From DATIRA01 sp963766505 (GTDB lineage Bacteria; Pseudomonadota; Gammaproteobacteria; Steroidobacterales; Steroidobacteraceae), in contig CAVYAL010000009.1 in NCBI GenBank assembly GCA_963766505.1, positions 1-64,000 on the forward strand: a stretch of DNA of 64,000 nt. Reading direction: 5' to 3'. The position numbers were made by a program, and so were the translations under genes. Below, one piece after another: positions 32,651-42,164 of the stretch; positions within the stretch are counted from its first letter, which is position 1; every line of letters begins with the position of its first letter. Below the pieces are notes generated by a model. That model was not told the origin of the DNA. It saw only the letters and a list, made by a program, of their open reading frames with translations, and did not search any database.

Positions 32651-33403
32651 ATGCGTAAGCCCCTGGTCGCCGGCAACTGGAAAATGCATGGCTCGCGTAG
32701 TGAGAACGCGGCCCTGATCAGCTCCCTGATGGACCGGCTGCGTCCCGAGTGGCAGGCGGAGGTGTTGGTCTGCCCGCCATTTCCCTACCTGTGGGAGACC
32801 GGCAGGCAGCTGAACGGCAGCGGGATCGGTCTCGGCGGGCAGTCGCTCTGTGCCGAGCCGCAGGGCGCTTTCACCGGCGAGGTCTCCGCCGCGATGCTGC
32901 GGGACGTAGGCTGCAGCCACGTCATCGTGGGTCATTCGGAGCGCCGGCAGCTGTTCGGCGAGACGGACGAGGCCGTGGCCCGGAAGTTCGTCGCGGCGCA
33001 GTCCCAGGGCCTGGTTCCGGTGCTCTGCCTCGGAGAGACGCTCGAGGAACGCGAGGGCGGCCGCACCTTCGAGGTGGTCGGGCGCCAGCTCGAGGCCGTG
33101 GTCTCGGTGAGCGGGATCAAGGCATTCTCGGCCGCGGTGGTCGCCTACGAACCGGTCTGGGCCATCGGCACCGGCCGCAATGCGACGCCGGAGCAGGCCC
33201 AGGACGTCCATGCCCGGATCCGTGCCAGCCTGCGGGCGCTCGATGGTACAATTGCTGATTCAGTGAGGATCCTGTACGGCGGCAGCGTCAAGGCGGCCAA
33301 CGCACGGGAACTGTTCGCGATGCCCGACCTGGATGGTGGCCTGGTCGGTGGTGCGTCGCTCAAGGCCGACGAATTCGCGCAGATCTGCGCGGCAGCCGGC
33401 TGA
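32651..33403 (+). CDS. tpiA: Triosephosphate isomerase
   Basis: 250 residues. Catalytic Lys11 in AGNWKMHGS, His in VIVGHSERRQLFGE, Glu in VVAYEPVWAIGTGRNA, and the phosphate-binding ILYGGSVKAANA loop. It interconverts DHAP and glyceraldehyde-3-P. It lies between glmM and secG, the usual gammaproteobacterial neighbourhood. Confidence 0.97.
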   Translation: MRKPLVAGNWKMHGSRSENAALISSLMDRLRPEWQAEVLVCPPFPYLWETGRQLNGSGIGLGGQSLCAEPQGAFTGEVSAAMLRDVGCSHVIVGHSERRQLFGETDEAVARKFVAAQSQGLVPVLCLGETLEEREGGRTFEVVGRQLEAVVSVSGIKAFSAAVVAYEPVWAIGTGRNATPEQAQDVHARIRASLRALDGTIADSVRILYGGSVKAANARELFAMPDLDGGLVGGASLKADEFAQICAAAG

Positions 33404-33422
33404 AATCGGAGTAGAGACTGGA

Positions 33423-33806
33423 ATGAACTGGTTACTGACGCTGGCCGTCGTGGTCCACGTGCTGCTCGCCGCAGGAATCGTGGGCATGGTGCTGCTGCAG
33501 CGCGGAAAGGGTGCCGATGCCGGCGCAGGCTTCGGGGCGGGCGCCTCGGGCACGGTATTCGGCGCACGTGGTTCGGCCTCTTTTCTCTCGCGCGCCACGG
33601 CCGTGATGGCGACGCTGTTCTTCGTGACCAGCCTCGGGCTGACCTACCTGTTCAGCCGCAACGTCGAGCCGACCAGCGTGATGGATCGCGTGGTCACGGA
33701 GCAGGAAATGCCGTTGCCTGAAACGATGCCGACGGTCGAGATCCCGGTCACGCCGGAAACAGTGGCCCCCGCGGTTCCCGAGCAGGGCGAATCGCCGGCC
33801 GAGTAA
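33423..33806 (+). CDS. secG: Preprotein translocase subunit SecG
   Basis: 127 residues from the ATG at 33423. Two membrane segments (LLTLAVVVHVLLAAGIVGMV and AVMATLFFVTSLGLTYLF) separated by the conserved RGKGADAGAGFGAGASGTVF loop and GSASFLSR. The C-terminus is an acidic, Pro/Val/Glu-rich tail typical of SecG. It assists SecYEG. tRNA-Leu follows 18 bases later. Confidence 0.95.
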   Translation: MNWLLTLAVVVHVLLAAGIVGMVLLQRGKGADAGAGFGAGASGTVFGARGSASFLSRATAVMATLFFVTSLGLTYLFSRNVEPTSVMDRVVTEQEMPLPETMPTVEIPVTPETVAPAVPEQGESPAE

Positions 33807-33824
33807 ACTGCACGGGTCTGTCGC

Positions 33825-33909
33825 GCGGATGTGGTGGAATTGGTAGACACGCTATCTTGAGGGGGTAGTGCCGTAAGGCGTGAGAGTTCGAGTCTCTCCA
33901 TCCGCACCA
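33825..33909 (+). tRNA. tRNA-Leu (anticodon GAG)
   Basis: 85 nt with encoded CCA. Acceptor GCGGATG pairs with CATCCGC, the anticodon stem CTATC/GGTAG holds loop TTGAGGG (anticodon GAG), a long variable arm marks a class II tRNA, and the T arm is GAGAGTTCGAGTCTCTC. It reads CUC/CUU. Its position between secG and nuoA is conserved in gammaproteobacteria. Confidence 0.97.
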
Positions 33910-33915
33910 TGAATC

Positions 33916-33946
33916 AAAGGCGAGCCGCGGGCTCGCCTTTTCGTTT
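33916..33946 (+). terminator. Rho-independent terminator after tRNA-Leu
   Basis: Stem aaaggcgagc / gctcgccttt with a short GC loop followed by tcgttt. It ends the secG/tRNA transcript before nuoA. Confidence 0.75.
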
Positions 33947-33953
33947 GTACACC

Positions 33954-33983
33954 TTACTGCGTCGCAGCAGTCCCTGATAGAAT
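33954..33983 (+). promoter_or_regulatory. Predicted nuo operon promoter
   Basis: TTACTG, an 18-base spacer and an extended -10 (TGATAGAAT) lie 40 bases before the nuoA ATG. Confidence 0.5.
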
Positions 33984-34022
33984 TCCGCGCTCGTTTTGGG
34001 CTCGAGACGTACGCCCGCACCG

Positions 34023-34379
34023 ATGCTCGCCGAGTACCTTCCGATCCTGATCTTCCTCGCCGTCGCCGGCGGCCTCGGGCTGCTGCTGGTCGCGCTCGGC
34101 TTCCTGTTCGGTCCGCGCCGTCCCGATCCCGAAAAGCTCTCGCCCTACGAGTGCGGCTTCGAGGCTTTCGAGGATTCGCGCATGAAATTCGACGTGCGTT
34201 ACTACCTCGTCGCGATCCTGTTCATCGTCTTCGACCTGGAGATCGCGTTCCTGTTTCCCTGGGCCGTCGCGCTCGATTCGGTGGGTGTCGTCGGGTTGCT
34301 GGCGATGGGCGTGTTCCTGCTCGTGCTGGTGGTCGGCTTCGTCTACGAGTGGAAGAAGGGAGCACTCGAGTGGGACTAG
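34023..34379 (+). CDS. nuoA: NADH-quinone oxidoreductase subunit A
   Basis: 118 residues from the ATG at 34023. Three TM helices (ILIFLAVAGGLGLLLVALGF, YYLVAILFIVFDLEIAFLF, VVGLLAMGVFLLVLVVGFVY) and the conserved KLSPYECGFEAFEDSRMKF loop. It is a membrane-arm subunit near the quinone site. nuoB starts within its last codons. Confidence 0.97.
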   Translation: MLAEYLPILIFLAVAGGLGLLLVALGFLFGPRRPDPEKLSPYECGFEAFEDSRMKFDVRYYLVAILFIVFDLEIAFLFPWAVALDSVGVVGLLAMGVFLLVLVVGFVYEWKKGALEWD

Positions 34380-34852
34380 AGGCCTCCGAACTCCCGCCGC
34401 GCGGCTTCGTCACGACCACGGTGGACGCGGTGATGAACTGGGCGCGCACGGGCTCGATGTGGCCCATGACCTTCGGCCTCGCCTGCTGTGCGGTCGAGAT
34501 GATGCACGCCGGTGCTGCGCGCTATGACCTCGACCGGTTCGGAATCGTGTTCCGGCCGAGCCCGCGGCAGTCGGACGTGATGATCGTGGCAGGCACGCTG
34601 GTCAACAAGATGGCCCCTGCGCTGCGCAAGGTCTACGACCAGATGCCGGAGCCGCGCTGGGTGATCTCGATGGGATCCTGCGCGAACGGCGGCGGCTACT
34701 ACCACTATTCCTACGCGGTGGTGCGCGGCTGCGACCGCATCGTGCCGGTGGACGTCTACGTGCCGGGCTGTCCGCCGACGGCCGAGGCGCTGCTGTACGG
34801 GATCCTGCAGCTGCAACAGAAGATCCACCGCACGCAGACCATCGCACGCTGA
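34370..34852 (+). CDS. nuoB: NADH-quinone oxidoreductase subunit B
   Basis: 160 residues; the GTG at 34370 overlaps the nuoA stop. It carries the N2 4Fe-4S ligands: FGLACCAVEMM, SMGSCANGGGYY and VPGCPPTAEALL. N2 passes electrons to quinone. Confidence 0.97.
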   Translation: MGLEASELPPRGFVTTTVDAVMNWARTGSMWPMTFGLACCAVEMMHAGAARYDLDRFGIVFRPSPRQSDVMIVAGTLVNKMAPALRKVYDQMPEPRWVISMGSCANGGGYYHYSYAVVRGCDRIVPVDVYVPGCPPTAEALLYGILQLQQKIHRTQTIAR

Positions 34853-34858
34853 GACGAG

Positions 34859-35839
34859 ATGAGCGAAACGATCGAGCAACAGGCCGCGGCGCTCGTCCGC
34901 CGTTTCGGGGAATCGCTGCGGCGGCTCGAGTCCCGCTGCGGGGAACTCGGCTTCGAGGTCGATGCCGACGCGCTGGTGCCGCTCTGCAGCGCATTGCGCG
35001 ATGAGCCCGAGTTCGCGTACGAGCAGCTCGTCGACCTGACCGGCGTCGATTACCTCGAATACGGACGGGCCGAGTGGGCGACCAGCTCCGCGACCGGGAC
35101 CGGCTTCAGCCGCGGCGTGAGTCGGACCCTCACCCCGACCCTCTCCCGCTCCGCGGGAGAGGGAGCAGAGACCCTCACCCCAGCCCTCTCCCGCGAAGCG
35201 GGAGAGGGAGCAGAGACCCTCACCCCAGCCCTCTCCCGCGAAGCGGGAGAGGGAGCAGAGACCCTCACCCCAGCCCTCTCCCGCGAAGCGGGAGAGGGAG
35301 CAGAGGCCTTCACCACGGGCCTCTCCCGCGAAGCGGGAGAGGGAGCAGAGGCGGCAAGTCCGTCCCTCTCCCGCGAAGCGGGAGAGGGTGCCCGCAGGGC
35401 GGGTGAGGGCTCGTCCGAGGGTGACGAGCAGCCTCAAGAGCGCCGTTTCGCAGTCGTCTATCACCTGCTTTCGGTTGCCCGGAACCGGCGCCTGCGGCTG
35501 CGGGCCTGGTGCGAGCCGGGCGAGCCGCCGATGCTGCCTACGCTGACGGACGTCTGGTCCGCCGCCGACTGGTACGAGCGGGAAGCCTTCGACCTGTTCG
35601 GGATCGTGTTTCGCGGCCACCCGGACCTGCGCCGGATCCTCACCGACTACGGTTTCGTCGGACACCCGTTCCGCAAGGACTTTCCGCTGATCGGCAATGT
35701 CGAGGTGCGCTACGACCCGGACAAGGGCCGCGTCGTCTACGAGCCGGTCAGCATCGAGCCGCGCACGCTGGTTCCTCGCGTCGTCCGCGAGGACAACCGC
35801 TACGATCCCCAGCTGAAGGGCGGGACCGGCCGTGGCTGA
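34859..35839 (+). CDS. nuoC: NADH-quinone oxidoreductase subunit C with a 90-residue repeat insert
   Basis: 326 residues; relatives are about 180-250. Residues 1-89 are the N-terminal NuoC domain (FAYEQLVDLTGVDYLEYGRA, SATGTGFSRG). Residues 90-179 are six 15-residue repeats (TLTPALSREAGEGAE type) encoded by a tandem palindromic DNA repeat. Residues 180-326 are the conserved C-terminal part (FAVVYHLLSVARNRRLRLRA, WYEREAFDLFGIVFRGHPDL, RRILTDYGFVGHPFRKDFPL). NuoC is a peripheral-arm subunit packing against NuoD. The insert falls in a loop that varies in length in related NuoC proteins, so the fold may tolerate it. Frame is kept through every repeat. Confidence 0.95.
   Translation: MSETIEQQAAALVRRFGESLRRLESRCGELGFEVDADALVPLCSALRDEPEFAYEQLVDLTGVDYLEYGRAEWATSSATGTGFSRGVSRTLTPTLSRSAGEGAETLTPALSREAGEGAETLTPALSREAGEGAETLTPALSREAGEGAEAFTTGLSREAGEGAEAASPSLSREAGEGARRAGEGSSEGDEQPQERRFAVVYHLLSVARNRRLRLRAWCEPGEPPMLPTLTDVWSAADWYEREAFDLFGIVFRGHPDLRRILTDYGFVGHPFRKDFPLIGNVEVRYDPDKGRVVYEPVSIEPRTLVPRVVREDNRYDPQLKGGTGRG
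35126..35395. repeat. Six tandem 45-bp palindromic (REP-like) repeats inside nuoC
   Basis: Units start at 35126, 35171, 35216, 35261, 35306 and 35351. Each has a perfect or near-perfect hairpin core (CCCTCTCCCGC, a few bases, GCGGGAGAGGG). Units 2-4 are identical or nearly so; units 1, 5 and 6 have diverged spacers. After unit 6 a half-motif (gcgggtgaggg) follows. 45 is a multiple of three, so each unit adds exactly 15 codons. Confidence 0.95.
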
Positions 35840-37085
35840 GATCCGCAGCTACACGATGAACTTCGGGCCGCAGCATCCGGCCGCGCATGGCGTGCTGCGG
35901 CTGGTGCTCGAGATGGACGGCGAGGTCGTGCAGAAGGCGGACCCGCACATCGGGCTGCTGCACCGTGCCACTGAGAAGCTCGCAGAGAGCAAGCCCTACA
36001 ACCAGTCCATCGGGTACATGGACCGGCTCGACTACGTCTCGATGATGTGCAACGAGCACGCCTACGTGATGGCGATCGAGAAGCTGCTCGGCGTGTCCGT
36101 TCCGCCGCGGGCTCAGTACATCCGCGTCATGTTCGACGAGATCACGCGCATCCTGAACCACCTGATGTGGCTCGGGGCGCACGGCCTCGACATAGGCGCG
36201 ATGACGATGTTCCTGTACTGCTTCCGCGAGCGTGAGGACCTGATGGACTGCTACGAGGCGGTCTCCGGCACGCGGATGCACGCGACCTACTACCGGCCCG
36301 GTGGCGTGTTCCGCGACCTTCCCGACTCGATGCCGAAGTACCAGGAGTCGCGCTGGAAGAGCCGCAAGGACGTCGACCGGCTGAACGAGCGCCGCTCCGG
36401 CACGATGCTCGACTTCATAGCGGACTTCACCGACAGGTTTCCGGCCTGCGTGGACGAGTACGAGACGTTGCTGACGGACAACCGGATCTGGAAGCAGCGC
36501 ACGGTCAACATCGGCGTCGTGACGCCGGAGCGCGCATTGAACCTGGGGTTCACCGGGCCGATGCTGCGCGGTTCCGGAGTCGCCTGGGACCTGCGCAAGA
36601 AGCAGCCCTACGAGTGCTACGCCGACCTCGACTTCGACATCCCGATCGGCACGAACGGCGACTGTTACGACCGGTACCTGGTGCGCGTCGAGGAAATGCG
36701 CCAGTCGAACCGCATCATCCGGCAGTGCGTGGACTGGCTCAGGGCGAATCCCGGGCCGGTCATGCTCGACGACCACAAGCTCGTGCCGCCGAAGCGCGAG
36801 GAAATGAAGGGCGACATGGAGTCGCTGATCCACCACTTCAAGCTGTTCACCGAGGGCTACTGCCTGCCGGAGGGCGAGGCCTACGCGGTGGTCGAGGCGC
36901 CCAAGGGCGAGTTCGGCATTTACCTGGTCTCGGACGGTGCGAACAAGCCCTACCGGCTCAAGTGCCGGGCGCCGGGGTTCCCGCACCTCGCAGCACTGGA
37001 CGAGATGGTGCGCGGCCACATGCTGGCCGATGTCGTGGCCGTCATCGGCACGGCGGACATCGTTTTCGGGGAGATCGACCGGTGA
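35832..37085 (+). CDS. nuoD: NADH-quinone oxidoreductase subunit D
   Basis: 417 residues with a GTG start overlapping the nuoC stop by 8 bases. Motifs: NFGPQHPAAHGVLRLVLEM, HIGLLHRATEKLAESKPYNQ, YMDRLDYVSMMCNEHAYVMA and the C-terminal ADVVAVIGTADIVFGEIDR. It forms the quinone-binding cavity with NuoB. It is a separate gene from nuoC, unlike the E. coli fusion. Confidence 0.97.
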   Translation: MAEIRSYTMNFGPQHPAAHGVLRLVLEMDGEVVQKADPHIGLLHRATEKLAESKPYNQSIGYMDRLDYVSMMCNEHAYVMAIEKLLGVSVPPRAQYIRVMFDEITRILNHLMWLGAHGLDIGAMTMFLYCFREREDLMDCYEAVSGTRMHATYYRPGGVFRDLPDSMPKYQESRWKSRKDVDRLNERRSGTMLDFIADFTDRFPACVDEYETLLTDNRIWKQRTVNIGVVTPERALNLGFTGPMLRGSGVAWDLRKKQPYECYADLDFDIPIGTNGDCYDRYLVRVEEMRQSNRIIRQCVDWLRANPGPVMLDDHKLVPPKREEMKGDMESLIHHFKLFTEGYCLPEGEAYAVVEAPKGEFGIYLVSDGANKPYRLKCRAPGFPHLAALDEMVRGHMLADVVAVIGTADIVFGEIDR

Positions 37086-37588
37086 GCGGAACCAGCCAGG
37101 GCAAGCCTGCCGAACTGCTCTCGGCGCACGTCCGCGAGGAGATCGATCACTGGCTCGCGAAATTCCCGCCGGAGCGCAGGCGCTCGGCGGTGATCGCGGC
37201 GCTGCACGCGGTGCAGCACGAGCATGGTTACCTGACCCAGCAGACGATGGACGCAGTGGCCGAGTACCTCGGGCTTCCTCCGATCCAGGTCTACGAGGTC
37301 GCGAGCTTCTACTCGATGTTCGAGACCAGGCCGGTCGGGCGCCATCACATCTCGGTCTGCACGAACATCTCCTGCATGCTCTGCGGCGGCGAGGAGATCC
37401 TCGCGCACGTCGAGCGGCGCCTGGGCATCAAGGTGGGCGAGAGCACGCCCGACGGCCGGTTCTATCTCAAGAGCGAGGAGGAATGCCTGGCGGCCTGCAA
37501 CGGCGCGCCGATGATGATGGTCGACCACGTGTACTACGAGAACCTGACGCCTGAGAAGGTGGACAGGATCCTCGAAGAGCACAAGTAG
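37082..37588 (+). CDS. nuoE: NADH-quinone oxidoreductase subunit E
   Basis: 168 residues; GTG start overlapping nuoD by four bases. Thioredoxin-like 2Fe-2S protein with ligands in SVCTNISCMLCG and EECLAACNGAPMMMV. It carries cluster N1a of the NADH dehydrogenase module. Confidence 0.96.
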   Translation: MSGTSQGKPAELLSAHVREEIDHWLAKFPPERRRSAVIAALHAVQHEHGYLTQQTMDAVAEYLGLPPIQVYEVASFYSMFETRPVGRHHISVCTNISCMLCGGEEILAHVERRLGIKVGESTPDGRFYLKSEEECLAACNGAPMMMVDHVYYENLTPEKVDRILEEHK

Positions 37589-37598
37589 GCAGGCAACC

Positions 37599-38906
37599 GT
37601 GGGCAACTGGACCGATCGGATGAACCTCGTCTGCTTCGAGCCACTCGGGCTCGAGCGTCCCTGGGAGATCGAGACCTACCTCGGGATCGGCGGCTACCAG
37701 GCCTGGAAGAAGATCCTGGCCGAGAAAACGCCACGCGAGGAGATCATCGAATCCGTGAAGGCCTCGGGACTGCGTGGCCGGGGCGGCGCCGGCTTCCCGA
37801 CCGGGCTCAAGTGGTCGTTCATGCCGCGCAACGCGCCGGTGCAAAAGTACGTCGTCTGCAACTCGGACGAGAGCGAGCCCGGCACCTGCCACGACCGCGA
37901 CATCCTGCGCTACAACCCGCACGCATTGATCGAGGGCATGGCGATCGGCGGCTACGCGATGGGCGCGACGGTCGGCTACAACTACATTCGCGGCGAGTTC
38001 ATGTGCGAACCCGTGCCGCGATTCGAAGCCGCGCTGCGCGAGGCCTACGCCGCGGGACTGCTGGGCCGCAACCTGCTCGGCTCCGGCGTCGATTTCGACC
38101 TGTACACCTTCGTCGGCGCGGGTGCCTACATCTGCGGCGAGGAAACGGCCCTGCTCGAGTCGCTCGAGGGCAAGCAGGGCAAGCCACGCTTCAAGCCGCC
38201 GTTCCCGGCGAACTTCGGGCTGTACGGCAAGCCCACGACGATCAACAACGCGCAGAGCTTCGCCTCGGTGCCGACCATCCTGCGCAAGGGGCCCGAGTGG
38301 TTTGCCGGTCTCGGTCCGGCGAACTCGGGCGGCACGGTGATCTTCTCCGTCTCGGGCCACGTCGCGCGGCCCGGCAACTACGAACTGCCGCTCGGCATCC
38401 CGTTCCGCGACCTGCTCGAGATCGCCGGCGGCATGCGGGACGGCCGCCGCCTGAAGGCGGTGATCCCCGGTGGCTCCTCGGTGCCGGTGGTTCCGGCCGA
38501 GATCATGCTCGAGGCGAACATGGACTACGACTCGCTCAGGCGGGCAGGGTCCGCGATCGGGTCCGCGGCCGTGATCGTGATGGACGAGACCACCTGCATG
38601 GTGCGGGTGCTCGAGCGCCTCTCCCGGTTCTACCACATGGAATCCTGCGGGCAGTGCACGCCGTGCCGCGAGGGCACGGGCTGGTTGAACCGCACGTTGA
38701 AGCGGATCCTCGCCGGCGAGGGCCGGATCGAGGACATCGACATGCTGGTGGACGTGGCGAACAAGATCGAGGGGCACACGATCTGCGCGCTGGGCGACGC
38801 CGCGGCCTGGCCGGTGCAGAGCTTCGTCAGGCATTTCCGGCACGAGTTCGAGCACTACGTCGAGCACGGCCGCAGCATCGTCGAGGCGCGCGGACGCGCA
38901 GCGTGA
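37599..38906 (+). CDS. nuoF: NADH-quinone oxidoreductase subunit F
   Basis: 435 residues with a GTG start. NADH/FMN site LRGRGGAGFPTGLKWSFM and CNSDESEPGTCHDRD, GAGAYICGEETALLESLEG, and the N3 4Fe-4S ligands in ESCGQCTPCREGTGW plus the later Cys in EGHTICALGDAAAWPVQ. It oxidises NADH. Confidence 0.97.
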   Translation: MGNWTDRMNLVCFEPLGLERPWEIETYLGIGGYQAWKKILAEKTPREEIIESVKASGLRGRGGAGFPTGLKWSFMPRNAPVQKYVVCNSDESEPGTCHDRDILRYNPHALIEGMAIGGYAMGATVGYNYIRGEFMCEPVPRFEAALREAYAAGLLGRNLLGSGVDFDLYTFVGAGAYICGEETALLESLEGKQGKPRFKPPFPANFGLYGKPTTINNAQSFASVPTILRKGPEWFAGLGPANSGGTVIFSVSGHVARPGNYELPLGIPFRDLLEIAGGMRDGRRLKAVIPGGSSVPVVPAEIMLEANMDYDSLRRAGSAIGSAAVIVMDETTCMVRVLERLSRFYHMESCGQCTPCREGTGWLNRTLKRILAGEGRIEDIDMLVDVANKIEGHTICALGDAAAWPVQSFVRHFRHEFEHYVEHGRSIVEARGRAA

Positions 38907-38910
38907 CGTG

Positions 38911-41095
38911 ATGAGCGAAGAACTGGTCAACATCGAGGTCGACGGCGTGCCACGGCAGGCGCGCAAGGGCGAGATGATCATCCAGGCGACGGATGCCGCC
39001 GGCGTCTACGTGCCGCGCTTCTGCTATCACGAGAAGCTCAGCATCGCGGCCAACTGCCGCATGTGCCTGGTCGAGGTGGAAAAGGCGCCGAAGCCGCTGC
39101 CGGCCTGCGCGACGCCGGTCGCCGAGGGCATGAAGATCTTCACGAAGTCGCCCCGGGCGATCTCGGCGCAGAAGGCGACGATGGAGTTCCTGCTGATCAA
39201 CCATCCGCTCGATTGTCCGATCTGCGACCAGGGCGGGGAGTGCGAGCTGCAGGACCTCGCGATGGGTTTCGGCAGCGACGTATCCCGCTACACGGAGCGC
39301 AAGCGCGTCGTGAAGGACAGCAGCATCGGTCCACTGGTCTCGACCGACATGACCCGCTGCATTCACTGCACCCGCTGCGTGCGTTTCGGCCAGGAGATCG
39401 CGGGAATCCAGGAACTCGGCACGATCGGCCGCGGAGAGAACACGCAGATCTCGACGTACGTGGAGCACACCGTCGACCACGAGCTCTCGGGCAACATCAT
39501 CGATCTGTGTCCGGTCGGGGCGCTGAACAACAAGGCCGTATCGTTACCGGGCCCGGGCCTGGGAAATGTCGCAGCATGCGCTGGTCTCGCCACACGACTG
39601 CGTCGGCACCAACCTCTACGGCCACGTGCTGCGTGGCCGGCTGATGCGGGTGGTGCCGCGCGAGAACGAGGAAATCAACGAGACCTGGATCGCGGATCGC
39701 GACCGCTACAGCTGCGAGGGCCTGTACGCGCCGGATCGCGCCTCGAAGCCGATGGTGAAGCGCGACGGCGTGTGGCTCGAGACCGACTGGCAGACCGCGC
39801 TCGAGGCGGCGGCTGCGGGCCTCAAGTCGGCCGCGCAGGCCAAAGCGGATGGCGGCCTCGGTTGCCTGGTGTCGCCGGGTGCGACGCTCGAGGAGCTGTA
39901 CCTTGCCGCGCGACTGACCCGCGGGCTCGGCAGCCATAACGTGGATCACCGGCTGCGGCGACGGGATTTCCGTGACCAGGCCGGCGACCCTCTCGCCCCG
40001 ACGCTCGGCTGCTCGATCGCAGAGCTCGCGTCGGCAAGCACCGTGCTGGTCGTTGGCTCGGATCTGCGCGATGAGGTCCCGCTGCTTGCGCACCGGATCC
40101 GCCAGGCGGCCGTGCGCAGCGGGGCCCAGGTGTCGCTGATCAACCCGGCGCATTGCGAGCTGCTGTTCCCGGTCGCGGCGGAACTGCTGAGCAACGGCTA
40201 CGGAATGGCGCAGAACCTGGCCGCCGTGCTTTCGTCCGCGCTGGCCCTGCAGTCGCGGCCGGTGCCTGCGCCGCTCGCAGCTGCGCTGGCCGGAATCAAC
40301 GCTGGGCCGCAGCACGAGCAGGTCGCGCGCCAGCTCTTGGGCGAAGGGCTGCGGCTCGTCCTGCTCGGCGGCATCGCCGAGAGGCACGTCGCGTATTCCG
40401 AGCTGCGCGCGCTCGCTGCCGCGCTCGCCGAGGCGACCGGTGCGCGGCTCGGTTACCTGCCTGAGGGCGGCAACGCCGTCGGGGCCGCGCTCGCCGGGGC
40501 CACGCCGCACCGCGGGGTGGGAGGACGGCCGGTGACGGATCCGGGTCTCGACGCGGCGCAGATGCTGGACCGGGAACTCGCGGCCTGCCTGCTCGTCGGC
40601 GGCATCGAGTCCGAGGACCTCGCGCTGACGCCGGGCGCCCGCAGCGCGCTGCGGGCGGCCGGGTGCGTGGTCGCGCTGACGCCTTATGCAGGCGAGGAAT
40701 GTCGCGAGATCGCAAGCGTGATCCTGCCCGTCGCGGCCTTCGCCGAGACGTCTGGCACCTGGGTCAACGTCGAGGGCCGCTGGCAGAGCGTCGCAGGTGC
40801 CGCGCGACCCCCGGGCGAGGCACGTCCGGCGTGGAAGGTGCTGCGCGTGCTCGGCAACCTGCTCGGTCTCGAGGGCTTCGAGTACCAGAGCTCGGAGGAC
40901 GTGCGCGACGAACTGCGCCGCGAGCTCGGTGAATTCGACGTGGAGCCGGCGCCCACGCGCTTCGCGCCCGGGCGCCTGGCATCGCTCGACTCCTACACGC
41001 CTGTCGGCATCTACCGGGTCGATGCCGTGGTGCGCCGCTCGCTGCCGCTGCAGCAGACGGCGAGAGGACGCGCTGCGCCGGGAGCGACGTCGTGA
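38911..41095 (+). CDS. nuoG: NADH-quinone oxidoreductase subunit G, one apparent +1 frameshift
   Basis: The N-terminal 2Fe-2S ferredoxin domain (YVPRFCYHEKLSIAANCRMC), the His-Cys3 cluster (CDQGGECELQDLAMGF) and the 4Fe-4S domain (CIHCTRCVRFGQEIAG, IDLCPVGAL) are in the first frame. Near 39535 an extra G is needed; the second frame then gives YRYRARAWEMSQHALVSPHD and CVGTNLYGHVLRGRLMR, continuing to the end. Corrected length is about 727. It relays electrons from NuoF. As with glmM and ratA, the single indel in a good gene suggests sequence error. I use ATG 38911; a GTG lies one codon earlier. Confidence 0.9.
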
Positions 41096-42150
41096 TCGAG
41101 TCGCTCGCCGCAATCTGGGGATCCTGGCCGGAGGGAGTCCGCGACGGGCTGGTTTCGCTCGCCCAGATCCTCGCAGTGATGATCACGGTGATCCTCTGCG
41201 TCGCCTACCTGACGCTCGCCGAGCGCAAGGTCATCGGCTACATGCAGGTGCGCATCGGCCCGAACCGTGTCGGCCCGCGCGGGCTGCTGCAGCCGTTTGC
41301 GGACGTGCTGAAGCTGCTGATCAAGGAAGTGGTCGTGCCGGCGCGCTCGAACCGCTTCCTGTTCGTGATCGCGCCGCTGCTCGCGCTGGCGCCGGCGCTC
41401 GCGGCCTGGGCCGTGATGTCGCTGTGGCCCGGTTTCGCGATCGCGGACGTCGATGCGGGTGTGCTGTACATCCTCGCGCTGGCCGGCTTCGGCGCCTACG
41501 GCATCATCCTCGCCGGCTGGGCCACGAACTCGAAGTACGCGTTCCTGGGCGCGATGCGCTCGGCGGCCCAGATAGTCGCCTACGAGATCGCGATGGGCTT
41601 CGCGCTGGTGGGCGTGGTGATGGCATCGGGGACGCTCAATATCGGCAAGATCGTCGAGGCGCAGTCCGGCGGCCCGCTGTCGTGGTTCTGGCTGTGGCTC
41701 TTCCCGCTGTTCATCGTTTACTTCATCGCCGGCGTCGCCGAGACCAACCGTGCTCCGTTCGACGTCGCCGAAGGCGAGTCCGAGATCGTGGCCGGTTTCC
41801 ACGTCGAGTACTCGGGCATGGCCTTCGCACTGTTCTTCCTGGCCGAATACGCCAACATGATCCTGATCGCGGCGCTGACGGCCACGTTCTTCCTCGGCGG
41901 CTGGCTCTCGCCGTTCGAGGGTTATCCGCTGGTCGGGGACTCCTGGCTCGCGGCGCCGGGGCTGCACTGGTTCGTGCTGAAGACCGCGTTCTTCCTGTTC
42001 TGCTTCCTGTGGTTCCGCGCCACCTTCCCGCGCTACCGCTATGACCAGATCATGCGGCTCGGCTGGAAGGTGTTCATCCCGGTGACGCTGGTTTGGCTCT
42101 GCGTGGAAGCGGCGCTCTGGTACTACCGTCTCGGCCCCTGGGCCGCCTGA
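41092..42150 (+). CDS. nuoH: NADH-quinone oxidoreductase subunit H
   Basis: 352 residues with a GTG start overlapping nuoG. Eight or so TM helices; conserved LAERKVIGYMQVRIGPNRVG, and the acidic loop RAPFDVAEGESEIVAGFHVE. It forms the heel of the membrane arm and the quinone entry channel. Confidence 0.97.
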   Translation: MIESLAAIWGSWPEGVRDGLVSLAQILAVMITVILCVAYLTLAERKVIGYMQVRIGPNRVGPRGLLQPFADVLKLLIKEVVVPARSNRFLFVIAPLLALAPALAAWAVMSLWPGFAIADVDAGVLYILALAGFGAYGIILAGWATNSKYAFLGAMRSAAQIVAYEIAMGFALVGVVMASGTLNIGKIVEAQSGGPLSWFWLWLFPLFIVYFIAGVAETNRAPFDVAEGESEIVAGFHVEYSGMAFALFFLAEYANMILIAALTATFFLGGWLSPFEGYPLVGDSWLAAPGLHWFVLKTAFFLFCFLWFRATFPRYRYDQIMRLGWKVFIPVTLVWLCVEAALWYYRLGPWAA

Positions 42151-42164
42151 AGGGGAGGGACGCA

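Noticed and set aside
35126..35395. CRISPR array reading of the nuoC repeats
   Set aside because: Units are contiguous 45-mers with hardly any unique spacer, lie inside a coding gene, and no cas genes are present.
35050..35406. Antisense and shifted-frame repeat proteins over the nuoC array
   Set aside because: The 45-bp repeats keep all frames open, so these are by-products of the palindromic array; only the nuoC frame joins conserved domains on both sides.
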